A stretch of DNA of 64,000 nucleotides from Sphingobacterium thalpophilum. Its GTDB lineage: Bacteria > Bacteroidota > Bacteroidia > Sphingobacteriales > Sphingobacteriaceae. The stretch covers positions 3,410,001 to 3,474,000 of the forward strand of contig NZ_CP151087.1 of assembly GCF_038396785.1 (NCBI RefSeq). Reading direction: 5' to 3'. The notes below the pieces were generated by a model. It was not told where the DNA came from. It did not search any database and was given only the letters and a program-made list of their open reading frames with translations. Shown in pieces: positions 19,235 through 28,178 of the stretch. Made by a program: the position numbers and the translations under genes. The first letter of the stretch is position 1. The number at the start of each line of letters is the position of its first letter.

Positions 19235-20648
19235 GGATTTTTATCTAGAATTTATTGATACCCTAAACGAACTATTATTGCTTTTTATAAATAGGTGTCA
19301 ACACATTAATCAAGCTGCAATTTATTTACAAGAGTTAGATTTTTCTAAAGTAATAATAGATACATTATGGCTAGATATTTTTTTTCCGTTCAGAGATAAA
19401 TATAATAATAGACGATTATCTGGTAATTCCAAAGAAGTCCTTAAAAGACTTATTTGGAATTGTAATCTTAAACCATTACTTCCGACTTCAACCGATTATT
19501 CTTATATTGAAACAGGTCATTTTCAAGAAACTGAAAGCGTGATTTTTTTCAAAGAATGCAAAGGCGCAATTTGTTTCTACTGCTATAATTTGAGACAACT
19601 TTACTATTTTCTCCCGATATTAGAGCAGATACGTGAGAATACTATCATCTTCTATAATTTTGATCTGGAAAATTTTAGTGTTAAAAACGACTATATTACT
19701 TTTGTAGAGTTTCAATTAATAAATGAAGCTCAATGTCTTCACCAATCATTTCTTAAAAGAAACTTTTTCGATATCTTCCAGTTTACTAATAACTTTCTTA
19801 TATACTTATCTATTTTTAAACCAAAATGTATAGTACTTTTGGAAGGTTGTCATCCCGAAATGGAAGCTTTATCCGTAATTGGAAAACAATATAACATTCC
19901 GTCAATTTGTATCCAGCAGGGCTGGCCGTCGGTAATGCACTCTCGGTTCCGCAACATGAACTATAACTACTTTCTTACTTGGGGAAATACATTCAACAAC
20001 CTTTGGAGAAAATATAATCCTGCCCCGAAGTATGTATCAATGGGATATTGTCATAAAGTTCCAGAACCTATAAAAGAAAATATAATCACTTTTTTTCTTC
20101 AAGCTCCAATCATTATTTTAAACAAAGAATATTTAGAAAAAATTCTTGAATTTGCATCCTGGTGTGCAGAGAGCTTTCCGTGTTACAGAGTATGGCTTCG
20201 TGAGCATCCTGAATACAAAATAGATCAAGACTGGCTAAATAGATTAAGTACGCTTCCGAATTTAGAAATAAAAACTGGTGAAGATTTAGGTACTATATTG
20301 GCCTCAACAAAAATCAGTGTCTCCGCATTCTCCTCTACTCTTATGGAAAGTTTAGCGTACCATTCTATTCCTTTTGTTCTGGAGTTTTCTTCTGCCCCAT
20401 TTTATCCACAAAATATAAAAGAAAAGAAGCTCGGATATATTGTGGGAACGCTCGAAGAAGCAAAGAAAAAGATGAACTCAGTTATTTATAATCAAGCTAT
20501 TTACGAAGAAAATTTACGTATGATTTTTTTGGAAAATCAAGCTTATTTCTCTGATGTTGGAGATAGCGCTGTTAAAAATATACTGAATTTCTTAAAAAAA
20601 CCAAATTATAATTTACAGGATAAATTAAATGCGATATCTATTTTGTAA
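19221..20648 (+). CDS. GT-B-like glycosyltransferase candidate, unknown specificity
   Basis: A 475-aa cytoplasmic protein that I do not recognise closely. Its second half looks like a GT-B sugar transferase or capsule-synthesis protein: CIVLLEGCHPEMEAL, SICIQQGWPSV, FLTWGNTFNNLW, RVWLREHPEY, and the donor-binding-like SAFSSTLMESLAYHSIPFV. It starts at the ATG at 19221, overlapping the end of the cytidylyltransferase gene by 14 nt, which suggests translational coupling; an earlier in-frame start at 19167 would lie deep in that gene. The pairing suggests it uses the CMP-sugar made by its neighbour, as a sialyltransferase-like enzyme. This is inference only. Confidence 0.6.
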   Translation: MEKNKDFYLEFIDTLNELLLLFINRCQHINQAAIYLQELDFSKVIIDTLWLDIFFPFRDKYNNRRLSGNSKEVLKRLIWNCNLKPLLPTSTDYSYIETGHFQETESVIFFKECKGAICFYCYNLRQLYYFLPILEQIRENTIIFYNFDLENFSVKNDYITFVEFQLINEAQCLHQSFLKRNFFDIFQFTNNFLIYLSIFKPKCIVLLEGCHPEMEALSVIGKQYNIPSICIQQGWPSVMHSRFRNMNYNYFLTWGNTFNNLWRKYNPAPKYVSMGYCHKVPEPIKENIITFFLQAPIIILNKEYLEKILEFASWCAESFPCYRVWLREHPEYKIDQDWLNRLSTLPNLEIKTGEDLGTILASTKISVSAFSSTLMESLAYHSIPFVLEFSSAPFYPQNIKEKKLGYIVGTLEEAKKKMNSVIYNQAIYEENLRMIFLENQAYFSDVGDSAVKNILNFLKKPNYNLQDKLNAISIL

Positions 20649-20718
20649 TCACATTGCTTTTATTGACAATAATATGTAATCTCACCCTAACTATAAACCA
20701 ATTCTGTAGAACACACCT

Positions 20719-21219
20719 TTAAGTTTGGGGTAGACAGTGCTGTATAAGCTTCTCAAATTCCTGTTGGCTAAGATTTAGATTATGGATATTCTTCTGAACC
20801 TGGTTTAATCTCTTCAATCTAAATTTTTCCTGATCAGAAATTATTCTTTGAGAAGAATATTTTTCCGATTTGATTATCATGTTCCAGATTATAATCGCAA
20901 TTTTTCTAGCTGTTGTTGTAACAGCTGCGACACGTCCCTTTTTGAACGCTATTCTTTTAAAGAAAGGTAACAGATCATGGTCATTCTGATTACCGATGGA
21001 ATTTGCAACATGCCTTAATGCTATGGCAATCGTATTCTTACCTTTTCTAACTCTACTGCTCAAAATCCGTCCACCGCTAACTTTATTGTTCGGTACCAGC
21101 CCAAGCCATGATGCAAAGCTTTTTGCTGTCGGAAATTTATAGATGTCATCACCGAGATTGGTCATAAGGCATAAAACTGTATTGTCGCTTACTCCGCTAA
21201 TGGCAAATAGATCTGTCCG
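20719..21219 (-). pseudogene. Truncated IS110-family transposase (C-terminal part)
   Basis: About 165 codons of the C-terminal half of an IS110/IS116/IS902-type transposase: TDLFAISGVSDNTVL, then FASWLGLVPNNKVSGGR and a basic tail KKGRVAAVTTTARKIAIIIW. This is the transposase_20-type domain with its conserved Ser region. The N-terminal RuvC-like half (the DEDD residues) is missing; at about 21219 the sequence changes into hairpin-rich DNA. So it is a decayed remnant that cannot make an active enzyme. Confidence 0.85.
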
Positions 21220-21567
21220 AAAAAATTGGAGCAAGCAGAAGTTGGGCAGAGCCCTACTTTTCTTGCCCCATTTGCGAAAAATGGGGTTTAGAGTATCCTC
21301 CGGGGATACTCTCTTCGCTCAATGCTCGCATCAAGCCACTTTTTAGTATACTGGACAGTATACTTTAAATCCATTCCACCATGAAAATAATAGGCTGTAT
21401 ATCAAATAGGCAATATATCTAGCCTTACATTTATTCATATAGCTATATATCAAATTTTATAAAAAATAAACTAAATAGATTCTTAGAAGTTGAGAGTTAC
21501 CTCTTCAATGCAAAACACTTTGTGAAATGATATTTTTTTTAGTAAATTTATATTAAAACATTAACGA
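21220..21567. repeat. Hairpin-rich segment beside the IS110 remnant
   Basis: No gene. Three short hairpins in a row: about 21240-21261 (GGGC/GCCC with imperfect flanks), 21266-21286 (CCCCATTT/AAATGGGG) and 21291-21311 (GAGTATCC/GGATACTC). A self-complementary AGTATACT pair follows at about 21345-21365. The rest, to 21567, is AT-rich and probably holds the promoter of the next gene. Confidence 0.6.
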
Positions 21568-22242
21568 ATGCTAATACAATTTGGAATAGACTATGGGCTA
21601 AAGCCTAAATTCGGAATAATTGGAGATATCAGTTTTCAAGAAAATTATGATAAAGCAAAATGCAAAGGCTTAGTTTACGTCCATTGTCCAGATAGCACAG
21701 GAAAGGAAGTGCCTTGCGAGTTTGGTTTTATGATGCAAGAAGAACGGTATGCTGAAAAATTTCTTAATTCATTAATTGCCTGGAAAGAGAAATTAGACGA
21801 TAGTAGAGCTATAGATTTAGAATTTTTCGAATACGAGAATGGAGATTACCTTCTCTCAATATCACCAAATGTAAAGCTGTTAATTGAAAGTATAATTCCA
21901 GACCACCTTAGGGACCACGTTGATCCAGCTGTAGTCCAGATGTATCAGGGGAAAGGAGGAATGAAAATTAGCCAAAATTATAGAAATTTTAAAGAAAACT
22001 ATTTAAAGGGGAGAAACATTGCTGTACGATATTTTCTTGTAAACGAACACAATCAGATTATAAAAAGAAGTGAAAAATATTTTGTGAAGACTGAGTTCAA
22101 ATTTTCAATAGAAAACAATTTAGACGATGAATCTAAATTAAATCCCATACTAAATCGTAACATCAAACGATCGAAACCACCCAAAATAAAAAAGGATCAC
22201 TTGCGTCCTAAACGTTTAAAAAATGGCGGTGTTTTGATATAG
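21568..22242 (+). pseudogene. Unknown protein, 3' end replaced by IS4-type element
   Basis: An open frame of 224 codons without a family I recognise. It starts MLIQFGIDYGLKPKFGIIG and is charged, with no membrane segments or signal peptide; the C-terminus is very basic (RSKPPKIKKDHLRPKRLK). If the insertion sequence begins at the candidate inverted repeat 22205-22212, the last 12 or so residues are encoded by the element and the original gene is truncated. The stop codon lies within the hairpin that precedes the transposase start. Whether the product is functional is unknown. Confidence 0.5.
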
Positions 22243-22286
22243 CGAGATCGCTATATTTAAATCACAAAATTATAACACACCGCCAT
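22223..22286 (+). promoter_or_regulatory. Nested hairpin covering the IS4 transposase start codon
   Basis: Outer arms 22223-22232 ATGGCGGTGT and 22277-22286 ACACCGCCAT pair perfectly; inside are TTTTG/CAAAA and an 8-bp stem ATATAGCG (22237-22244) / CGCTATAT (22249-22256). The ATG (22285-22287) is in the 3' arm, so RNA started outside the element would hide it. In IS10 and IS50 similar structures limit transposase made from read-through transcripts. Confidence 0.65.
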
Positions 22287-23460
22287 GATAAATTTAAATG
22301 TTTTTAGTCAGATTTTATCTCTTATCGACCGCGAATTATTCAAAGATTTGGTTTCAAAGCACAAAAGTGACAAACATCAGAAAGGGATCAACAGCTGGAC
22401 GCATCTAGTCAGTATGCTTTTCTGTCATTTTTCCTCGGCAGATTCGGTTCGTGATATTAGTAACGGTCTACGCAGTACCACTGGTAATCTGAACCACTTA
22501 GGTGTAGTAAGAGCTCCAAGTAAGTCTAATATATCCTATATCAACACACACCGTACCCATGAACTTTTCAAAGATCTTTACTATTCTGTTTTGGATAGGC
22601 TTTGGCAAAAGGACACCCATTTTCGCAAAGATCTTGGTCAGCTAAAGCGTAAAGTATATCTGATGGATGCAAGCATCATCCCCTTATGTCTATCTGTATT
22701 TGACTGGGCAAAGTTTCGCAGCACCAAAGGTGCCGTAAAGCTGCACACTGTCTTGGATTATGATGGCTGCCTACCTGTTTTTATGCAGATTACCGATGGA
22801 AAAGTACATGAGAGCCAGCGAGCCGGTAGTTACAGTTTTTCCAAGGGAAGCGTGGTGGTAGTGGACCGTGGCTACGTGGATTACAGCTGGCTTGGGGATT
22901 TGGACAGCAGGGGTTGTTATTTTGTTACCAGGAGTAAAGTGAACATGAAGTACAACGTTATCAAGTCCTACCAGAGCGATGCCCTTAAGGAAAAGGGCAT
23001 CCTTAAGGATGAGCTCATTGAGCTTTCCGGCGCTGCCCGCAATAAATACAATTCCACACCGTTACGCCTGATCCACTTTTGGGACAGCACCACTGGCAAT
23101 GAGTACCACTTTTTGACCAATAATACGAAGTGGAAGGCTTCTTTGGTGGCAAACATCTATAAACAACGCTGGCATATCGAAGTCTTCTTCAAGCATCTAA
23201 AGCAGCGCTTAAAAGTATCGACATTCATAGGGACTTCTGAAAATGCAGTGATGATCCAGATCTGGACTTCACTCATTGGCATATTACTGTTAAAATACTT
23301 ACAAAAAAAGGCCAAATATGACTGGAACCTGTCCAATCTGGTCGCATTCATCAGAATGAATATCTTCGTGAAAATAAACATCTGGCAATGGATAGATGAT
23401 CCCTTTCTCAGGCCGCCTATAAAAGGAAAAAAGGGACAGCTAAAGATCTTCGCAGATTGA
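22285..23460 (+). CDS. IS4-family transposase
   Basis: DDE transposase, 391 aa, which looks intact. Features: N-terminal DUF4372-like region (LSLIDRELFKDLVSKHKSDK), first catalytic Asp in VYLMDASIIPL, second Asp in VVVVDRGYVDYSWL, and the C-terminal signature YKQRWHIEVFFKHLKQRLKV with the catalytic Glu, the Y-R-E-K pattern of IS4 enzymes. The start codon is enclosed in a hairpin. The element cut the gene upstream and lies 84 nt before the NTPase-operon genes, whose promoter it may influence. Confidence 0.93.
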   Translation: MINLNVFSQILSLIDRELFKDLVSKHKSDKHQKGINSWTHLVSMLFCHFSSADSVRDISNGLRSTTGNLNHLGVVRAPSKSNISYINTHRTHELFKDLYYSVLDRLWQKDTHFRKDLGQLKRKVYLMDASIIPLCLSVFDWAKFRSTKGAVKLHTVLDYDGCLPVFMQITDGKVHESQRAGSYSFSKGSVVVVDRGYVDYSWLGDLDSRGCYFVTRSKVNMKYNVIKSYQSDALKEKGILKDELIELSGAARNKYNSTPLRLIHFWDSTTGNEYHFLTNNTKWKASLVANIYKQRWHIEVFFKHLKQRLKVSTFIGTSENAVMIQIWTSLIGILLLKYLQKKAKYDWNLSNLVAFIRMNIFVKINIWQWIDDPFLRPPIKGKKGQLKIFAD

Positions 23461-23543
23461 AAAATAGGGGTCAATATCGAAATGATGAAAAAAGCTATGC
23501 TTGTACCACAGAAATCGAATCCTAAAATTTATTTAGGACAGAT

Positions 23544-23921
23544 GTGAAAAAGGATGATCGGGAATTCATTGACAATAGGAATAAAAAGCTCAAATATTTT
23601 TTCCCTGTAACATATCAAAGATTAAGGAATGAAGGATGGTTATCAGAAGTTGTCTCTGAAATCAATAAGCGATATTCAATGGATCAAATTATACAGGCTG
23701 TTAGTAATTTAATTTTTATGGAAAGGTTAAAACAAAATGATACAATAAAAATCGACACAGCTAGAAGTGGCTATGATCTTGAATTAATCAAATATTTATC
23801 AGAAAATTATGAATCCTTTAATAGTTACTTTCCTGACAGTAGTATATTCAATAAACAAAAAATAGAAAAACAGATACGCCTTGATGAACAGTATTTTAAG
23901 AAACAAACTAATAATATATAA
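23544..23921 (+). CDS. Unknown small protein, first gene of the NTPase/TPR operon
   Basis: A 125-aa hydrophilic protein from a GTG start directly after the IS4 right end. No known family recognised; mostly helical, charged, with aromatic-rich FFPVTYQRLRNEGWL and repeated FNSYF, and no signal peptide or membrane segment. It ends 2 nt before the next gene. The tight spacing to the 147-aa and 1080-aa genes suggests one transcript. It is possible that the 5' end was removed by the insertion sequence and the GTG is a secondary start. Confidence 0.6.
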   Translation: MKKDDREFIDNRNKKLKYFFPVTYQRLRNEGWLSEVVSEINKRYSMDQIIQAVSNLIFMERLKQNDTIKIDTARSGYDLELIKYLSENYESFNSYFPDSSIFNKQKIEKQIRLDEQYFKKQTNNI

Positions 23922-23923
23922 TT

Positions 23924-24367
23924 ATGACAATTTTAAGTGAAATCGTTGCCTTTCTAAATCAGGATCCGACTGGGATCGCCAGTTCAGTGATCGCCAGTGC
24001 TTCTTATGATTTCCTAAAAAACACGCTTAATTTCAAGAGCCTAAAAACTAAAATAGGGAAATTATTCAAAAGTGAAAAAGAGACCGAAATTTTCATACAG
24101 AATCTATGTGAAAGACCTGCGTCAAATAATGTTGAGAGTGACATAAAGGCTTTGTACCAGGAAACGACGGGCAGTCAAGCCCCATTGGATATACAATCGC
24201 TCTTAGTAGACTGGCTTAAAGAGAATAAACACGCGATTGAAAATATAAACAACATACAAATTTCTCATTCAAGCGGCTTTAATATCGGAGTACAAAATGC
24301 TGCAAGAGATATTATAAATATACAGGGGGATTACAGGGCTACTAAGGATTCTGATGCAGATCAATAA
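23924..24367 (+). CDS. Unknown 147-aa protein, coupled to the NTPase gene
   Basis: Small protein with a hydrophobic N-terminus (MTILSEIVAFLNQDPTGIAS) that is too weak for a clear membrane anchor. Near the C-terminus (118-137) it has GFNIGVQNAARDIINIQGDY, a glycine/asparagine/isoleucine-rich segment like the short linkers seen in effector-associated domains of STAND NTPase systems. Its last 14 bases overlap the start of the 1080-aa gene, so both are translationally coupled. It could be the effector or adaptor partner of that NTPase; no catalytic motif is visible. Confidence 0.6.
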   Translation: MTILSEIVAFLNQDPTGIASSVIASASYDFLKNTLNFKSLKTKIGKLFKSEKETEIFIQNLCERPASNNVESDIKALYQETTGSQAPLDIQSLLVDWLKENKHAIENINNIQISHSSGFNIGVQNAARDIINIQGDYRATKDSDADQ

Positions 24368-27300
24368 ACAGGAAGCAGACACGATAGTCAACATTGCTGG
24401 AAATCTTATTAATTCAGGAGAGCTCCGCATCAATACGGTGTATCTAAATGTAGATGGGAAGCAAGTAGAAGCATTTACGCAACCCGATCAATCTGCCCTG
24501 AAAGTCCAATTCAATATAAATTACCTCACATTTCTTCAAAAAAACTTTGAAGGTAAGAATCTTATTAAACGTTCTGCCTGCACAGAAATCGAAGAACTTT
24601 TGGATACGAAACAGGAATTGGCTGTAATCGGTCAACCCGGCGTGGGAAAAAGCTGCATGATGTATGAACTATCAAAATCATACGTAAATGTCGTTTATCT
24701 CAATCTAAAAAATAAATCGCTCAAGACAGTCCTGCTGTATTTTATCAATAAAATTAATGAAGTCAACAGTCAGCCCCTAACCTTTATAGATGATATTGAT
24801 ATTTGTCTGGAAATATTGCAGAGCCTATTGATCAAAAGCAAAATGATCTTCTTTCTTGATGAGTGCGAGGCAGCAGTTGATTTATTTGAGAGAATACTGC
24901 TGCTCAATAAATTTGAAAATAAATTTCTGTACACTTCTCAGAATAACCTGCCATTCACAAATAGCAGAATTGAAATCTTTACACTTGGGACATTTGACAT
25001 TGAGGAATCCCGACAGTATTTAAATCAACAGGGGCTAATCCTTGATATCTTAACTTTCAATGAGCTGTACGATGTTTCATGTGGAAATGCACTTTACCTA
25101 TATTACTATAGCCAATATAGTGTCAATCCTCTCCCTAAGGATCTTGCAAACTACCACAGATCAATATGGGGAAGTCTCTCTAACAAGGAAAAAGAATGCC
25201 TCATCTTTATTTCACTTTCTTATCTTCCCATGTCAATTACATCGTTGGTTTCACTTGTTTCTTTTGAAAGCTTGCAGGAAGCCAGCGAATTTATAAGCAG
25301 ATTACGCTTGGCAACAATATCAGATGATGGGCATTTATCTATATTTCATCCCTCATTTAGAGATTTTATTTCAGATGAGCTGGCAAGATTTTCAACTTTA
25401 AAAACTTATAAAATTCGGCTAGGAGAATATTATCAGGAAGAGAACGACTATATTCAGGCGACGTTTCTTCTAATTGATGAGAAACCGGATGCAATACATG
25501 AATTTGGTTTTGAAGCTTTACCTGGGCTTGTAAACAGGGGTGATCTTGAGCTTGCCAATCGTCTCATAAATATCCTGCTTACTAAAAAACAATCCCCATA
25601 TGTTACAGGCTACCTTAAATACCATCTTTACGGGAATCTCCGCTTGCTGAATAGAGCAAGAAAGGCGGATGATATTCTCGAAGAAGCACTGAAACTTCTA
25701 AAAAAAGCAAGAGACCGCAAACTTTATTTAAGCGCATTAATGGGCAAGGCTATTGACCTTATTGAAAGAGGAGAACATCAAACAGGAATCGATCTCGCAG
25801 ATTCTATTCTAACAGATAAATCCTGCTCAGATGAATTGTTTAAAGGCCAGCTATTGGTTAGCCTTTCCAAGATATATGTTGACCTCCACCAATTCAAAAA
25901 AGCTGCGGTTGCAGCAAAAACAGCCTATGATTCCTTTGCAAAAGAAAACCATCTCAATGGGTTGATATCAAGCCTTTCAAATTTAGCCTCTGCATTGGGA
26001 TGTACAGATGACCAGAAAAAACTTGCAGAGGAATATGCGCTGAAATTACTCCAGCTCCCATTGGAAAAAATAAATTATGGTACAAAGTTGATTGTCCTAA
26101 ATGTCTTAACATCCTTAAACCGTCAGAACAGGAATTATGAAGCAGCAAAAAAGTATGGGTATGAAGCAGTATACCTTTGCCAGCATTATAAACTTGAACA
26201 AAAAGCAATTTTGAATCTTACCAATTATGGGAATGTAATTAGGGATACCGGAGATCTAACGGGAGCAATAGCAATCTATGAAGAGGCATTAGAACATAGT
26301 GTTAAGCTCGATCTACCTAAAGAACAATCAAGGGTTTGTTGGATTTTATCAAGTATCTATGCTGAACAGGGCGAACAGACGAAAAGCTTAGAATTTATAG
26401 CGGTTTCGATCAAGATGGCCGATAGGGTCAATTATCTTTATGGAATGGCACATGGACTGGATGAACAGGGAGCACTACTCTCAGAAATGAAGAGAATGAG
26501 TGATGCCGGTGCTAGCTACGAGAAGGCATTCCATATATTCAATTCAATGGACGACATGGTCAGGGAAAGTAGAAATTGTCTCACGAATGCAATCTTATGT
26601 TATATGGAATCCGAAGAGTCCGACCGGCTCGAAGGACTTATAAATCTTTCATTGGATAGCTTGGAAACCAGCCGTTTCATCGACCTTGGAGGGATTTCCG
26701 ATTACGACAGAATCAATATCGATGTACATAATTATTTCCTCAGAATAGGTAAAAAGGCAACAGAGTCAGTAAATGCACCAAATTTAATTCAGTCATATCT
26801 CAATTATTTAAAATATTGCAAAAGAACTCCTCTGGTCAGCAGTAAGGATTTTAAAAATTTATTACTTCAACTCAGTAAGAATGTAAACACAAACAAATAT
26901 ATCAAAGCGAATCTTGCTGTCCTCATCGAGCAATCAAGCAATTTATTAAACCGGAAAGATTTATTGGACATCATCGAATCTTTAGACCAACAGTTAGAGG
27001 GCTTTTTTGCGAGGGAAACAGAATTTGAGATAATTTTCTTAATAAGCTTGAAAGAAGGATTCAATATTGAAATAGGAGTATTAAAAGACGAATTGACCAA
27101 CATAAAATTGACTATTAACTTTATATTATTTTTATACTCACTTCCAAAGTGTCTATGCTTTAAAGGGAACAAAATGGAATCGTTCTGTAAGATTAACATG
27201 ATTAACTACTCTACACTTATATCCCATTTAGGTAACACTAAGGTGCCGTCATTTAATTTTGATGATTTCATACAAGTAACTATCTTAAATCGACCGGACT

Positions 27301-27596
27301 ATACGATACCTCTTTTTGTCGTTGTGAATGATGACTTTGAGTCTTTTTCAGATCTCATGGAAAAAGAAGAGAACAAATGTAATTTCTACTTTATCCGAAC
27401 ATTGATTAATGAACTTATCGGACATTTCCACCATGCCAAAAAGAATATTATCTGGAAATACACAAAGTCTTTAAGCCAAGAAATAGCTCATCTATATGAT
27501 TATACAATGATTTCTGGCCAGGCGGAAATCCAATCTGATTTTCATGTTGATCTTTCCAAGCTTGACGAAGCATTTAATTCAACTGATTATGAATGA
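24354..27596 (+). CDS. STAND-like NTPase with TPR repeats, 1080 aa
   Basis: Large cytoplasmic protein. N-terminal region (1-75) includes RINTVYLNV. A P-loop NTPase follows: Walker A GQPGVGKS (93-100), Walker B MIFFLDE (164-170), a sensor-like LYTSQNN and a winged-helix-like region to about 350. From about residue 380 to 800 it is a series of helix pairs resembling tetratricopeptide repeats (DLTGAIAIYEEALEHSV, GASYEKAFHIF, RESRNCLTNAIL). The C-terminal 250 residues are unrecognised. This order (small partner domain, NTPase, ligand-sensing repeats) is that of STAND signalling ATPases, many of which act in phage defence. Coupled to the gene before (14-nt overlap) and after (8-nt overlap). Confidence 0.75.
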   Translation: MQINKQEADTIVNIAGNLINSGELRINTVYLNVDGKQVEAFTQPDQSALKVQFNINYLTFLQKNFEGKNLIKRSACTEIEELLDTKQELAVIGQPGVGKSCMMYELSKSYVNVVYLNLKNKSLKTVLLYFINKINEVNSQPLTFIDDIDICLEILQSLLIKSKMIFFLDECEAAVDLFERILLLNKFENKFLYTSQNNLPFTNSRIEIFTLGTFDIEESRQYLNQQGLILDILTFNELYDVSCGNALYLYYYSQYSVNPLPKDLANYHRSIWGSLSNKEKECLIFISLSYLPMSITSLVSLVSFESLQEASEFISRLRLATISDDGHLSIFHPSFRDFISDELARFSTLKTYKIRLGEYYQEENDYIQATFLLIDEKPDAIHEFGFEALPGLVNRGDLELANRLINILLTKKQSPYVTGYLKYHLYGNLRLLNRARKADDILEEALKLLKKARDRKLYLSALMGKAIDLIERGEHQTGIDLADSILTDKSCSDELFKGQLLVSLSKIYVDLHQFKKAAVAAKTAYDSFAKENHLNGLISSLSNLASALGCTDDQKKLAEEYALKLLQLPLEKINYGTKLIVLNVLTSLNRQNRNYEAAKKYGYEAVYLCQHYKLEQKAILNLTNYGNVIRDTGDLTGAIAIYEEALEHSVKLDLPKEQSRVCWILSSIYAEQGEQTKSLEFIAVSIKMADRVNYLYGMAHGLDEQGALLSEMKRMSDAGASYEKAFHIFNSMDDMVRESRNCLTNAILCYMESEESDRLEGLINLSLDSLETSRFIDLGGISDYDRINIDVHNYFLRIGKKATESVNAPNLIQSYLNYLKYCKRTPLVSSKDFKNLLLQLSKNVNTNKYIKANLAVLIEQSSNLLNRKDLLDIIESLDQQLEGFFARETEFEIIFLISLKEGFNIEIGVLKDELTNIKLTINFILFLYSLPKCLCFKGNKMESFCKINMINYSTLISHLGNTKVPSFNFDDFIQVTILNRPDYTIPLFVVVNDDFESFSDLMEKEENKCNFYFIRTLINELIGHFHHAKKNIIWKYTKSLSQEIAHLYDYTMISGQAEIQSDFHVDLSKLDEAFNSTDYE

Positions 27597-27996
27597 TATA
27601 AATAAAATTTTCAAGCAAGCGATGTACTTGCTCATTCCTCCTCCAACCCATAAAAACGAAATCCCCACTTTGGGTATTGGATTTTCAAATCGAGAATTAC
27701 CTTTGACCGCAAGCAAATTGCTGAAATTAGAGGATGTCGACTTTATTCTTAATCTTCATATAGTAGGAATGTGCGTAGATCTAGTAGCTAGTGATAGTAA
27801 AAGTTCTAAAGATGTATTTCGAGCGCACTTAAATTGTGATTTAAATGAAGTCAACAATTTCAGAAAAGTAGTTAAAAACAATTCAAAAAGTGCTTTTGTA
27901 TTGGGTGTCTTTGAAAATTGCGAATTTTACGTATTATACGAAGGCAAAAATTTTGAACCTTTTATGGTTAATAAAATACAATTTATCGAGAATTGA
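27589..27996 (+). CDS. Unknown 135-aa protein, last gene of the NTPase/TPR operon
   Basis: Starts at the ATG at 27589, overlapping the NTPase stop in the sequence ATGAATGA, so it is translationally coupled. No family recognised. Residues include PPPTHKNEIPTLGIGF and a mixed alpha/beta C-terminal half (VLGVFENCEFYVLYEG) with no catalytic motif that I can see. An earlier in-frame start (27544) would lie inside the NTPase gene. An accessory role in the same system is inferred only from the coupling. Confidence 0.6.
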   Translation: MNDINKIFKQAMYLLIPPPTHKNEIPTLGIGFSNRELPLTASKLLKLEDVDFILNLHIVGMCVDLVASDSKSSKDVFRAHLNCDLNEVNNFRKVVKNNSKSAFVLGVFENCEFYVLYEGKNFEPFMVNKIQFIEN

Positions 27997-28178
27997 TGAA
28001 TATAATTTTTATCACTTAGGACTTGTTATAAGAATATAGATGCTTGTGAGATCTTTTCGGAAAGACAAGATAAAAATACTCTAGAGTCTAAAGCCTTTTT
28101 CGTGCTAAACCCGCCTGCATTTATTCTCTTCCAAACGAAAGGAAGTGTATATAAATTCATTTGTAATAAATTAAATCT

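Larger units (their letters stand above)
22205..23539 (+). mobile_element. IS4-family insertion sequence, about 1.3 kb
   Basis: Candidate ends: GTCCTAAA at 22205-22212 and its complement TTTAGGAC at 23532-23539, giving a 1335-bp element with a single transposase gene (22285-23460). No convincing target-site duplication is seen next to these ends, so the limits are provisional or one flank is rearranged. Confidence 0.55.

Noticed and set aside
21209..21220. ATCTGTCC at 21211-21218 as left end of the IS4 element, matching GGACAGAT near 23535
   Set aside because: It would give a 2.3-kb element with an extra gene, and the bases are part of the IS110 coding sequence. The pair GTCCTAAA/TTTAGGAC gives a normal size.
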